Source of the DNA: Actinomycetota bacterium
Lineage (GTDB): Bacteria > Actinomycetota > Acidimicrobiia > Acidimicrobiales > Ilumatobacteraceae
Direction: 5' to 3'
Length of the DNA stretch: 24,115 bases
NCBI GenBank assembly: GCA_005793785.1
Contig: SXPW01000025.1
Span: forward strand, 1-24,115
Shown: piece by piece, positions 15,592-22,418 of the stretch
Layout of the letters: every line of letters starts with the position of its first letter
Position numbering within the stretch: the first letter of the stretch is position 1
Made by a program: the position numbers and the translations under genes
The notes under the pieces: model-generated
Seen by the model: the letters and a program-made list of their open reading frames with translations, nothing else
What the model was told of the DNA's origin: nothing
Database searches by the model: none

Positions 15592-17166
15592 ATGTCCGAC
15601 CAGATCTTTCCGCTCCGTATCGGTCGAGTTTCGACATTCGTGGTCGCCGTCTGGATCGGAGTGTTCCTCGTACTGCCCGTCGCCACGTTGATCGTCGCCG
15701 ACCTCGGGCTCCACGATGTCACTCGAATTCTTGGACAACTCTCCACCTGGCGGCTCCTGTGGTTCTCCGCTTGGCAGGCGGCCGTCAGCGTGCTCGTGAC
15801 CGGTCTGATCTCTGCTCCGATTACGTGGTTGATCGGACGGCACCACTTCCGAGGACGATCGATCCTTCGCGCCGTTACCACTGTGGGATTTCTCCTGCCC
15901 TCCGTGGTGGTGGCTGCAGGAATCCAAGCGGTGCTTCCGAGCGCAATGCAGTATTCGGTGCCTGCCATGGTCGTCGGCCATGCCTACTTCAACATGGCGG
16001 TGATGGTTCGAGTGGTGGGGTCGCGCGCCGAGCTGTTCGATGATCGAATCGTCGGCGCGGCGAGTCTGCTCGGTGCTTCGCCGCAGTTCGTGTGGCGGAC
16101 CGTCGTTTGGCAGTCGGTCCGTGGATCGGTGATTTCGGCATCAGTAGTCACCTTCGTCTTCTGCTTCACATCCAATGCAGTCGTACGCCTACTCGGTGAC
16201 CCGCGACGAAGCACCATCGAGAGCGACATCGCCCGGAGGGCCTTCGGCATCGGTGATATATCTGGCGCAACGGTGTTGGCACTTCTTCAACTCTTCACCG
16301 TTGCTGCGATCCTGGGCTTGGCCAGTGCGCGTTGGGCTGGTAACGATCGCGCATCACAAGGCACGTCACCAAAACTTCCCGGAATCCCTTCCCACCACAG
16401 AACTACTGCTGGAGCAATCATCGTTGGTACGACGGGATTCGTCGTGGCTCCATTGATGGCACTCGTTTGGCGGTCGTTCCACGTCGGCGAAACGTTCTCG
16501 CTCGAGGCGTGGCGGTCGATCTTCGAACCGATGTTCCTCTCCACGATTCGAGGCACGTTTCGCATCGCTCTCACGGCGGGCGTCGTTGGTATGTCGTTGT
16601 GCGTCCTGGCGACGCTTGCCATCGTGCAGTTGCCGCGGCTCGGGCGTGTCGTTGACGCATTGGTCATGTTGCCAATCGCCATCTCTCCCGTAACCGTTGG
16701 TCTCGGCCTCATACTCACCTTTGATACCGGTTGGTTCGATTGGCGAGCCGGGTGGTGGCTCACGGTCATTGCCCATTCCGTCGTCGCTCTACCGCTGGCC
16801 GTACGGGTGTTGCTGCCCGCATGGCGAACGACTCCACACGGTTTGCACCGGGCAGCCGCGAACCTGGGTGCCGGCGCGTGGCGCCGTCTCGTCGACGTGG
16901 ATCTTCGACGAATGAAACCCGCGATGACGGCCGCGTGCGGGCTCATCGTTGCGGTATCGCTCGGTGAATTCGGTGCTGCGTCGTTGCTCTCGCGAGATGG
17001 TGCCGAGACGATGCCCGTTGCAATCGCCCGCCTGCTCTCCCGCACGGGTGATGCGTTCCGAGCCCAGGCGTTCGCTCTCGCTTCGCTCCTGGTCATCGTG
17101 TGCCTCATGGTGCTCGTGACGGTGGAGATTGCGCTCATGAGAGGCTCACGTGCTGCGCGTCGCTGA
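15592..17166 (+). CDS. thiP: Thiamine ABC transporter permease (fused two-domain)
   Basis: The protein has 524 residues and about twelve membrane segments arranged as two permease domains, the usual ThiP layout in which one chain supplies both halves of the channel. Coupling segments are GAASLLGASPQFVWRTVVW in the first half and HRAAANLGAGAWRRLVDVDL in the second. SLGEFGAASLLSRDGAETMPVAIARLL near the C-terminus is a strong ThiP/FbpB-type marker. It begins 9 bases after thiB and overlaps the ATPase gene by 17 bases. It carries thiamine from the binding protein across the membrane using ATP hydrolysis by ThiQ. Confidence 0.93.
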   Translation: MSDQIFPLRIGRVSTFVVAVWIGVFLVLPVATLIVADLGLHDVTRILGQLSTWRLLWFSAWQAAVSVLVTGLISAPITWLIGRHHFRGRSILRAVTTVGFLLPSVVVAAGIQAVLPSAMQYSVPAMVVGHAYFNMAVMVRVVGSRAELFDDRIVGAASLLGASPQFVWRTVVWQSVRGSVISASVVTFVFCFTSNAVVRLLGDPRRSTIESDIARRAFGIGDISGATVLALLQLFTVAAILGLASARWAGNDRASQGTSPKLPGIPSHHRTTAGAIIVGTTGFVVAPLMALVWRSFHVGETFSLEAWRSIFEPMFLSTIRGTFRIALTAGVVGMSLCVLATLAIVQLPRLGRVVDALVMLPIAISPVTVGLGLILTFDTGWFDWRAGWWLTVIAHSVVALPLAVRVLLPAWRTTPHGLHRAAANLGAGAWRRLVDVDLRRMKPAMTAACGLIVAVSLGEFGAASLLSRDGAETMPVAIARLLSRTGDAFRAQAFALASLLVIVCLMVLVTVEIALMRGSRAARR

Positions 17167-17812
17167 TCTCACGGTGGACCGTGGAGGTCGACGAGTGTTC
17201 GGTGGTGCGGCGCTCACGGTTCGTGCCGGTGAGCGCCTTGCCATTCATGGCCCGAGCGGTTGTGGGAAGACGACGCTGCTCCATGCCATCGCCGGACTCA
17301 TCAAAATCGAATCCGGAACGATCCACGTCGACGACGAAGACGTCACGCTTACTCCACCGCACCGTCGCGGTGTCGGGCTGGTGTTCCAGGACAACCAATT
17401 GTTCACGCACATGGACGTTGCCGACAACGTTTCCTATGCATTGCGGGTACTCGGCATGAGCAAGCGGCTCCGACGTGAGGCTGCCGCGGAGTGGCTGACT
17501 CGTGTGGGACTGCAAGGTGCGGCCGACCGGCACGTCTCCGAACTGTCCGGAGGCGAATCCAAGCGTGTGGCGCTCGCGCGCACCTTGGCTGGGTCACCGA
17601 GCGTGGTACTGCTCGACGAGCCACTCACCGGACTCGATGACCAACTCCACGGACGACTACTCGCCGACGTGCGGGAACTCTTCGACCACCTCGGCACCAC
17701 CGTGGTGCACGTGACGCACGATCGTGCCGAGGGTGCCGCGCTGTGCCACCGTTCGGTGGAGTTCGAATCGGTGGCACATCATGGGTTCCACGGTTCTCGG
17801 CCGCCAGACTGA
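17150..17812 (+). CDS. thiQ: Thiamine ABC transporter ATP-binding protein
   Basis: The protein has 220 residues, short like known ThiQ proteins. Motifs: Walker A GPSGCGKTT (about 35-43), Q-loop VFQDNQLF, signature LSGGESKRVALARTLAG, Walker B VVLLDEPLTGLD and switch His in VVHVTHDRAEG. The GTG start at 17150 lies inside the thiP end and gives MLRVADLTV, the normal first beta-strand of this fold. The signature has SK where QR is more common, probably without effect. The C-terminal 25 residues after the H-loop are short and degenerate. It powers thiamine uptake. Confidence 0.93.
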   Translation: MLRVADLTVDRGGRRVFGGAALTVRAGERLAIHGPSGCGKTTLLHAIAGLIKIESGTIHVDDEDVTLTPPHRRGVGLVFQDNQLFTHMDVADNVSYALRVLGMSKRLRREAAAEWLTRVGLQGAADRHVSELSGGESKRVALARTLAGSPSVVLLDEPLTGLDDQLHGRLLADVRELFDHLGTTVVHVTHDRAEGAALCHRSVEFESVAHHGFHGSRPPD

Positions 17813-17817
17813 GACTC

Positions 17818-18285
17818 GTGGATAATTCGCCGTTCGTAGTACGCCGAATCACACTCGAGCAGGCGATTCCCGTGCGCCTCGATGTGCTGCGACGAGGCAC
17901 ACCCTCGCAGGACGCCAACTACGACGGCGACGCCGAGCCCACCACGGCGCACATCGGTGCCGTCGTCGCCGATCACCTACCCTCCGTCGTCGCAACTTCC
18001 ACCTGGTTGATGCGACCGTGGTCGGCTGATCCCACCCGAGGAGCCGTGCAATTGCGTGGCATGGCCGTGCTGGATGACTTTCAGAATACGGGTGTCGGTG
18101 CAGCGCTCATCGCGGCGGGCATTGCCCATGCGCTCGCATCCAACGCCACGTACGTGTGGGCGAAAGCTCGCGACAGCGCCTTGTACTTCTACGAACGGCG
18201 GGGGTTCACGGTCGACGGTGATCAGTTCATGGAACCCGCTTCAGGTGTGCCGCATCACCTCGTCGTACTCGAGCTCCGCCAATGA
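17818..18285 (+). CDS. GNAT-family N-acetyltransferase
   Basis: The protein has 155 residues from the GTG at 17818, five bases after the thiQ stop; earlier in-frame starts would overlap thiQ and add a non-domain N-terminus. The acetyl-CoA binding motif A is LRGMAVLDDFQNTGVGAALIAAGIAHA, with QNTGVG as the pyrophosphate loop, and YVWAKARDSALYFYERRGFTVDGDQF is motif B. The family transfers an acetyl group from acetyl-CoA to an amine. The acceptor is unknown. It is the last gene of the TPP-riboswitch operon, so a link to thiamine or its breakdown products is possible but not shown. One base separates its stop from that of the opposing lipoprotein gene. Confidence 0.88.
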   Translation: MDNSPFVVRRITLEQAIPVRLDVLRRGTPSQDANYDGDAEPTTAHIGAVVADHLPSVVATSTWLMRPWSADPTRGAVQLRGMAVLDDFQNTGVGAALIAAGIAHALASNATYVWAKARDSALYFYERRGFTVDGDQFMEPASGVPHHLVVLELRQ

Positions 18286-18286
18286 C

Positions 18287-18718
18287 TTACGACTCGAAAT
18301 CCACCTTCGTGGTGTACAGCGCTGCCGTTCCGTCGGAGAGTACGGCATCGAAATCGAGGGTCCACTCACCCGGCGTCGGTACCGTCACCTCGTAGTGGAA
18401 GTGGTTGATTCCGCTCTTCTCGAACCACAACACCAACGTCGAGAGCGACGAGTCGGCGGGAATGAGGTTGCCCGTCACCGAATCCACCTGTTGCAACTTC
18501 CCACCCGGAGGCGAGAACTCCATGTGGATGATCACCGAACCAACTCTCGTCGGGTCGACGGTGACATCCGCAATGACGTCCTCCGCAACGAGAGACACAT
18601 TGAACGAGTCGGCTCCACCGTGATCGTGTACTCCCTCCTTGGGTCCTGCAACGTCACCTCCACACGCGGTGAGGGCGACGACGAATACGAGTACGGGGAA
18701 GGATTTTTTACGAAGCAT
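18287..18718 (-). CDS. Small lipoprotein with YtkA/CopC-like domain and His motif
   Basis: The protein has 143 residues from the ATG at 18718; the upstream in-frame start at 18775 lies inside the preceding gene and would precede the signal peptide. The signal ends in LTACGGD (Cys19, lipobox). A linker with HDHGG (His31, His33) follows. The rest looks like a single Ig-like sandwich: DVIADVTVDPTRVGSVIIHM, SSLSTLVLWFEKSG and VTVPTPGEWTLDFDAVLSDG resemble the YtkA/CopC-like domain found at the C-terminus of actinobacterial copper-transport proteins. Such domains are periplasmic and sometimes bind metal. Two bases separate it from the preceding gene, so it is the last member of the cobalamin-riboswitch operon. 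A metal-binding role, perhaps for cobalt or copper, is inference. Confidence 0.7.
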   Translation of the reverse strand: MLRKKSFPVLVFVVALTACGGDVAGPKEGVHDHGGADSFNVSLVAEDVIADVTVDPTRVGSVIIHMEFSPPGGKLQQVDSVTGNLIPADSSLSTLVLWFEKSGINHFHYEVTVPTPGEWTLDFDAVLSDGTAALYTTKVDFES

Positions 18719-18720
18719 CT

Positions 18721-19389
18721 TCAATACACCTGCGGAGCAGGAACGCCATCCACGGTAATACGGTTGTAGAACCATGCGAGGCGTTCGTTCGGTGTGAGTT
18801 TCAGGATCGAATCAGGCAGGGTGGTGAGTCCCATCGGTTTGCGGGCGCGCCATGCCATGAGTTGACGGTCGAGGTCGTAACGAACGAAGAGCGGTGTCCA
18901 GTCACGATGATCGAACCCGATGTCGAGATCGGCGTGATGCACCTCGGTTTCGCACCATCGCATCAGGACCAGGTCGACGATCGGTACGCGGGCACCGCCG
19001 GAATGCGACTTGATGCCAAAACCCGCCCATGTCGTCGCCGATGCGGATGCCCAGGCAGCCTCCAAGGAGTAGATCGAAACGCGGACGTCGGTGACCAATT
19101 CACTCGCCGATCGTCCTGCACCGGCCTCGATCTCCGCGGAACGGGTGGAAGTTCCACCCACGTATTGCTCCACTTCCATCCCCCGCGTTGCCGCTTCGAA
19201 CATTCGAACATGACTGTCCGCATTCCGCGCCAGATGACTGAGCACGTGACCCCGCGACCAACCCGGCAATGCAGTCGGCGTTCGACAGTCGTCGTCGCTC
19301 AAACCGTTGATGGCGCTCAACAATCGCTGATGCGCGGCTGCTGCACCGGACACTTGAGCATCGAGTGCTCGCGCTGCCGACTCGTCCAA
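18721..19389 (-). CDS. Maleylpyruvate isomerase-like (MDMPI/DinB superfamily) protein
   Basis: The protein has 222 residues. LPGWSRGHVLSHLARNADSH (41-60) is the N-terminal MDMPI signature, and RWCETEVHHADLDIGFD (144-160) is the second one. By comparison with mycothiol-dependent maleylpyruvate isomerase the zinc ligands should be His52, Glu147 and His151; all three are present. The superfamily includes mycothiol-dependent isomerases and transferases and many members of unknown reaction. Start is TTG at 19389, five bases after the ATPase gene stop, with only a weak AGG ahead. Its place behind B12-uptake genes is unusual; the substrate is unknown. Confidence 0.85.
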   Translation of the reverse strand: MDESAARALDAQVSGAAAAHQRLLSAINGLSDDDCRTPTALPGWSRGHVLSHLARNADSHVRMFEAATRGMEVEQYVGGTSTRSAEIEAGAGRSASELVTDVRVSIYSLEAAWASASATTWAGFGIKSHSGGARVPIVDLVLMRWCETEVHHADLDIGFDHRDWTPLFVRYDLDRQLMAWRARKPMGLTTLPDSILKLTPNERLAWFYNRITVDGVPAPQVY

Positions 19390-19394
19390 GTTGC

Positions 19395-20180
19395 CTATCG
19401 ATTCTCGATGGTTCGAAGCGGCACGACGACCACCGTACCGTCCGTCTCGTGAATGACCCGCGCGGAAACACCATAGAACTCCGCGAGCGTTTCACTGCGC
19501 AGCACTTCGTTGGCGGTTCCGCGTGCGACCGCGACACCCTGGTGCAGGAGCAATAGTCGATCGGAGTAGAGCCCGGCAAGTGTCAAGTCGTGCATCGCGG
19601 AGATCACCGTGAGGTCGCGACTATGTCGGAGTCGATCCACCAATTCGAGGGCATGCTGCTGATGCCCGAGGTCGAGGGCACTCGTCGGCTCGTCGAGCAG
19701 CAAGACCGCGGCCTCTTGTGCGAGTGCGCGCCCGATGACGACTCGCTGACGCTCACCACCCGACAGTGTGCCGAGCATTCGACGGGCGTACACACCGAGT
19801 GAAAGTTCCTCGATGAGGTCCGCAACGATTGCACGATCAGCGGCGGAGTCTCGACCGAACGTCGGGATGTATGGATTTCGACCGAGCATCAAGTAGTCCA
19901 CCACCGACATGTCATCGGGTAGCAGTGGGTCCTGGGGAACGAACGCCACGCGACGCGCCAGCTCGCGTGCGCCGAAGTCGGTCACGGAACGCCCGTCCAC
20001 CTCCACGACTCCCGAGTACTCGACAAGTCTTGCCACTGCGCGCAGCAACGACGACTTGCCGGCACCGTTGGGTCCGATCAGGCATAGCCACTCGCCTCGC
20101 GCCAACGTCTCGTCGATATTGGACAGCACCGCACAACCGCCGTACTCCACCCGCAATCCGCGTAGTGCCAGCGAACTCAC
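19395..20180 (-). CDS. btuD: Cobalamin-type ABC transporter ATP-binding protein (BtuD/FecE-like)
   Basis: The protein has 261 residues from the GTG at 20180. GGGAGGT on this strand (20187-20193) is six bases ahead of this GTG, whereas the GTG at 20195 that opens the frame has no such site. Motifs: Walker A GPNGAGKSS (36-44), VAFVPQDPLLPDD (Q-loop), DYLMLGRNPYIPTFGR (typical of siderophore/B12 importers), signature LSGGERQRVVIGRAL (138-152), Walker B VLLLDEPTSALDLGHQ and ISAMHDLTLAGLYSDR (switch His). It drives import by the BtuC-like permease encoded just upstream. The riboswitch ahead of the operon points to B12 as substrate; from sequence alone, heme or iron-siderophore would also fit. Confidence 0.92.
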   Translation of the reverse strand: MSSLALRGLRVEYGGCAVLSNIDETLARGEWLCLIGPNGAGKSSLLRAVARLVEYSGVVEVDGRSVTDFGARELARRVAFVPQDPLLPDDMSVVDYLMLGRNPYIPTFGRDSAADRAIVADLIEELSLGVYARRMLGTLSGGERQRVVIGRALAQEAAVLLLDEPTSALDLGHQQHALELVDRLRHSRDLTVISAMHDLTLAGLYSDRLLLLHQGVAVARGTANEVLRSETLAEFYGVSARVIHETDGTVVVVPLRTIENR

Positions 20181-20186
20181 CGATCG

Positions 20187-20192
20187 ACCTCC
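20187..20192 (-). promoter_or_regulatory. Ribosome binding site that sets the btuD start
   Basis: On the minus strand GGAGGT stands six bases before the GTG at 20180, an ideal spacing. It lies inside the longer frame that opens with a GTG at 20195, which argues against that earlier start. Confidence 0.7.
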
Positions 20193-20208
20193 CACCGACC
20201 AATGACGT

Positions 20209-21240
20209 TCATTGCCTGACGTCCCTCATCCGCAGCAGGAACAAGAAGAACGGCGCGCCGAAGAACGCGGTAACGACCCCGATCGGTGTCTCGGACGGCG
20301 ACGTGAGGATTCGACCGGGCACGTCGGCAGCGATGAGGAATGCCGCGCCGGCGAACATGCTGAGCGGCATCACGATTCGATTGGAGGCGCCCGCCAGCAA
20401 CCGAATCGCATGGGGAACGATGATGCCGACGAAACCGATGAGCCCGCTGACGGCTACGGCGGCGGACGTTCCGAGGGTCGCTGCGAGCACCACGATGATC
20501 CTCACCATCGCAACGTTCACCCCCAGGGCCCGTGCTTCGTCGTCGCCAACGCGAAGCACGTCGATGATTCGCCGATACGACAACAGGGTGATGGCGCTCA
20601 CACCGATGTACGGAAGGACGAGACGTACATCACCCCATGTAGCCGAGGTCAGTCGGCCGAGGATCCACGAATACACCTGTCTTACAACGTCGTTGTTTCG
20701 CTGGAGTACGAAGGTTTGCATCGCGGTGGTCAAGGACGTGACTGCCACACCGGCCAGTACGAGGGTCGTCGCCGAACGCGAACGGCCGAAGGCCGTTCCG
20801 ATGGTGTACGTGAGCACGACGGCAACGAGACCACCGACGAATGCGGCGAGTGGCACCGGATCGATCGCCCACGTCGTCGTGGTTTCCCTACCCACGGCGA
20901 ACGCCACCGTTGCACCGAGGCCCGCGCCGGCAGCCACACCGAGCAGATACGGGTCGACCAACGGATTGCGAAAGACTCCCTGATAACTCGCCCCGGCCAA
21001 CGACAACATCGCGCCCACCAGTGCCGCCAGCACCACCCGAGGTGCTCGAATTTGCCACACGATGTTCCACTGTGCCTCGCTGACTCCGCTGTCGAGCGAA
21101 ATCAATGGGAGGTGATCCAACATCGCAATCGGCACGCGCCACCAGGTAGGCCCGGCTGGACCGAGCGTCACTCCCACGACACCAGCCACGAGCACTGCGA
21201 GACCACCCGACAACCACCACGCGGATCGACTGCCGGACAT
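20209..21240 (-). CDS. btuC: Cobalamin-type ABC transporter permease (FecCD/BtuC-like)
   Basis: The protein has 343 residues and about ten membrane segments, the normal size for a FecCD permease. Markers: WQIRAPRVVLAALVGAMLSLAGASYQGVFRNPLVDPYLLGVAAGAGLG split over two helices, SWILGRLTSATW, DEARALGVNVAMVR (coupling region) and SGLIGFVGIIVPHAIRLLAGASNR near the C-terminus. The ATG at 21240 is chosen because the frame upstream encodes 48 polar residues and overlaps the binding-protein gene; no strong ribosome site is visible. It dimerises and takes the ligand from the BtuF-like lipoprotein. It lies 43 bases after that gene and 28 before the ATPase. Confidence 0.93.
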   Translation of the reverse strand: MSGSRSAWWLSGGLAVLVAGVVGVTLGPAGPTWWRVPIAMLDHLPLISLDSGVSEAQWNIVWQIRAPRVVLAALVGAMLSLAGASYQGVFRNPLVDPYLLGVAAGAGLGATVAFAVGRETTTTWAIDPVPLAAFVGGLVAVVLTYTIGTAFGRSRSATTLVLAGVAVTSLTTAMQTFVLQRNNDVVRQVYSWILGRLTSATWGDVRLVLPYIGVSAITLLSYRRIIDVLRVGDDEARALGVNVAMVRIIVVLAATLGTSAAVAVSGLIGFVGIIVPHAIRLLAGASNRIVMPLSMFAGAAFLIAADVPGRILTSPSETPIGVVTAFFGAPFFLFLLRMRDVRQ

Positions 21241-21283
21241 GGGCGGAATCGTCAACGCAGTCACCAGAGAGACGACACTTCGT

Positions 21284-22231
21284 TTACGACTTCGCCAATA
21301 CGGAGGTGACTGCGTCGGCAACGCTACGCACCAAATCGACGAGGCGGGGTCCCCATCGCGAAGCAATGTCGTCATCGAGCGCAACGACGGCTCCGGTCGC
21401 GGTTGCCTTCAACTCGCCCCAGCCATCCCGAGCCGCAACCGTCTCTGCGGACTGCGCACAGCACTTCGTGTCGGCGAGGAAGATGATGTCCGGATTCCTC
21501 TCCACGATGATTTCCGCCGAGAGTTGCGGATAGTCGTTGCCCTCCTCGACGCCGTCGGCGATGTTTTCAAGGCCGAACAAGGCCATGATGCCGCCGATGA
21601 AGGTGTTCGAGGTGACGGTGTAGGGGGTCGGGTCAAGTTCGTAAAAGTACGTCAGCGGCGGATCGGTTTTGGTGACTCCTGCGGCGATGTCATCGATCTC
21701 CTGCTGCATTTCGCTCGACACCTGCACTGCTTCGGCAAGTTGGCCGGTGAGAGCACCAAGTTGCTCGATCTGCTCGTATGCACCTGGGAGGTCGGCGACG
21801 GCACCTGCGGTGAACACCGGAATGGCGAGGGTGTTCAGTTGCTCCACGAGGTTGCCCGGGTCGTAACTGATGATCACCAGGTCGGGTTCGAGTGCAGAAA
21901 TCGCCTCGACGTTCGGTTGGTAGGCATCGAGTTGCTCGAGCGATGCGGTCTCCGCGGGAAAATTGGAGAAGTTGTCCACGGCGACGACACGGTCGCCAGC
22001 CCCGATGGCGAACAACATCTCGGTCGCCGTGGCCGACATGGAGACGATTCGCTGCGGTTCGTTCTCGAGCGTGAGCTCTCCGACGGTCACCGGGAAATCG
22101 GCGATCGACTCCGCCGATTCCACGATCGTCGTCTCGGGCTCCACCGAGTCGCTACTCGAGTCGCCACAAGCGACCAGGGTTGGTACCAACAAAAAAAGGC
22201 CGGCAATGCCGACCAGTCGAGACGATTTCAT
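21284..22231 (-). CDS. btuF: Cobalamin-type ABC transporter substrate-binding lipoprotein (BtuF-like)
   Basis: The protein has 315 residues. A lipoprotein signal ends in TLVACGDSSS (Cys22), followed by an acidic linker. The mature part is a two-lobed helical-backbone binding protein: QRIVSMSATATEMLFAIGAGDRVVAVD (about 61-87), NVEAISALEPDLVIISYD, then SNTFIGGIMALFGLENIADG and AEIIVERNPDIIFLADTKCC in the second lobe. Such proteins capture B12, heme or ferric siderophores. The cobalamin riboswitch directly ahead makes B12 or another corrinoid the likely ligand. The ATG at 22231 has AGGAG (22238-22242 on this strand) six bases upstream. The Cys-Cys pair in ADTKCCAQS is uncommon and could form a disulfide. 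Confidence 0.92.
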   Translation of the reverse strand: MKSSRLVGIAGLFLLVPTLVACGDSSSDSVEPETTIVESAESIADFPVTVGELTLENEPQRIVSMSATATEMLFAIGAGDRVVAVDNFSNFPAETASLEQLDAYQPNVEAISALEPDLVIISYDPGNLVEQLNTLAIPVFTAGAVADLPGAYEQIEQLGALTGQLAEAVQVSSEMQQEIDDIAAGVTKTDPPLTYFYELDPTPYTVTSNTFIGGIMALFGLENIADGVEEGNDYPQLSAEIIVERNPDIIFLADTKCCAQSAETVAARDGWGELKATATGAVVALDDDIASRWGPRLVDLVRSVADAVTSVLAKS

Positions 22232-22243
22232 GATGTTCTCCTT

Positions 22244-22260
22244 GCTCTTCTCGCGAGAGC
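22244..22260 (-). promoter_or_regulatory. Hairpin next to the btuF ribosome site
   Basis: GCTCT-cgcgaga-AGAGC on the minus strand ends one base before AGGAG (22238-22242). It lies between the cobalamin aptamer and the start codon and so belongs to the expression platform, probably acting on translation. Confidence 0.5.
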
Positions 22261-22267
22261 GGTTGAT

Positions 22268-22380
22268 GGGGCATGATTGTCAGGCGACCGGACTCGCGAT
22301 GCTCGACCGAGGTCGAACTTCGCATCACCGTTGCGGGACAGTGCCGGAATCTCACCGGACTTCGCTCACGAACATGCACC
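22268..22380 (-). ncRNA. Cobalamin riboswitch
   Basis: On the minus strand the core reads TCCGGTGAGATTCCGG (22344-22359), then CACTGTCCCGCAAC (about 22330-22343, with the conserved CCCGCNAC), a variable hairpin with GTTCGACCTCGGTCGAGC, and GAGTCCGGTCGCCTGAC (22279-22295). The ends GGTGCATG and CATGCCCC (22373-22380 and 22268-22275) pair at seven of eight positions and close the aptamer as P1. Adenosylcobalamin or a related corrinoid would bind and reduce expression of the BtuFCD-like operon. The ribosome site and a hairpin lie within 40 bases downstream, so control is probably at translation. Confidence 0.93.
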
Positions 22381-22398
22381 GCAACTATTGCTGCGGTG
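22377..22398 (-). repeat. Inverted repeat overlapping the 5' strand of the cobalamin aptamer
   Basis: CACCGCA-gcaatagt-TGCGGTG is a perfect 7-bp stem on the minus strand. Its 3' arm shares GGTG with the first P1 strand of the cobalamin aptamer, so the two helices cannot both form in full. It may be the end of the upstream aminotransferase message or a competitor of P1. Confidence 0.5.
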
Positions 22399-22403
22399 AG
22401 CCG

Positions 22404-22409
22404 ACAGTA
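22404..22409 (-). promoter_or_regulatory. Possible -10 of the cobalamin operon
   Basis: TACTGT on the minus strand lies in the gap between the aminotransferase stop and the aptamer, and would start transcription near 22398. No -35 is evident, so read-through from the aminotransferase gene remains possible. Confidence 0.35.
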
Positions 22410-22418
22410 GCAGGTCCG

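Noticed and set aside
15160..17138. Long minus-strand frames opposite thiB and thiP
   Set aside because: The plus strand encodes well-supported thiamine transporter parts; the minus frames are Arg/Thr/His-rich and motif-free.
19829..21309. Long plus-strand frames (19829-20983 and 20212-21309)
   Set aside because: Both are antisense to clear btuC and btuD genes and are rich in Arg, His, Thr and Pro without motifs.
21239..22276. 345-codon plus-strand frame
   Set aside because: Antisense to btuF and its leader; no motif, and the opposite strand has a full binding protein with ribosome site and riboswitch.
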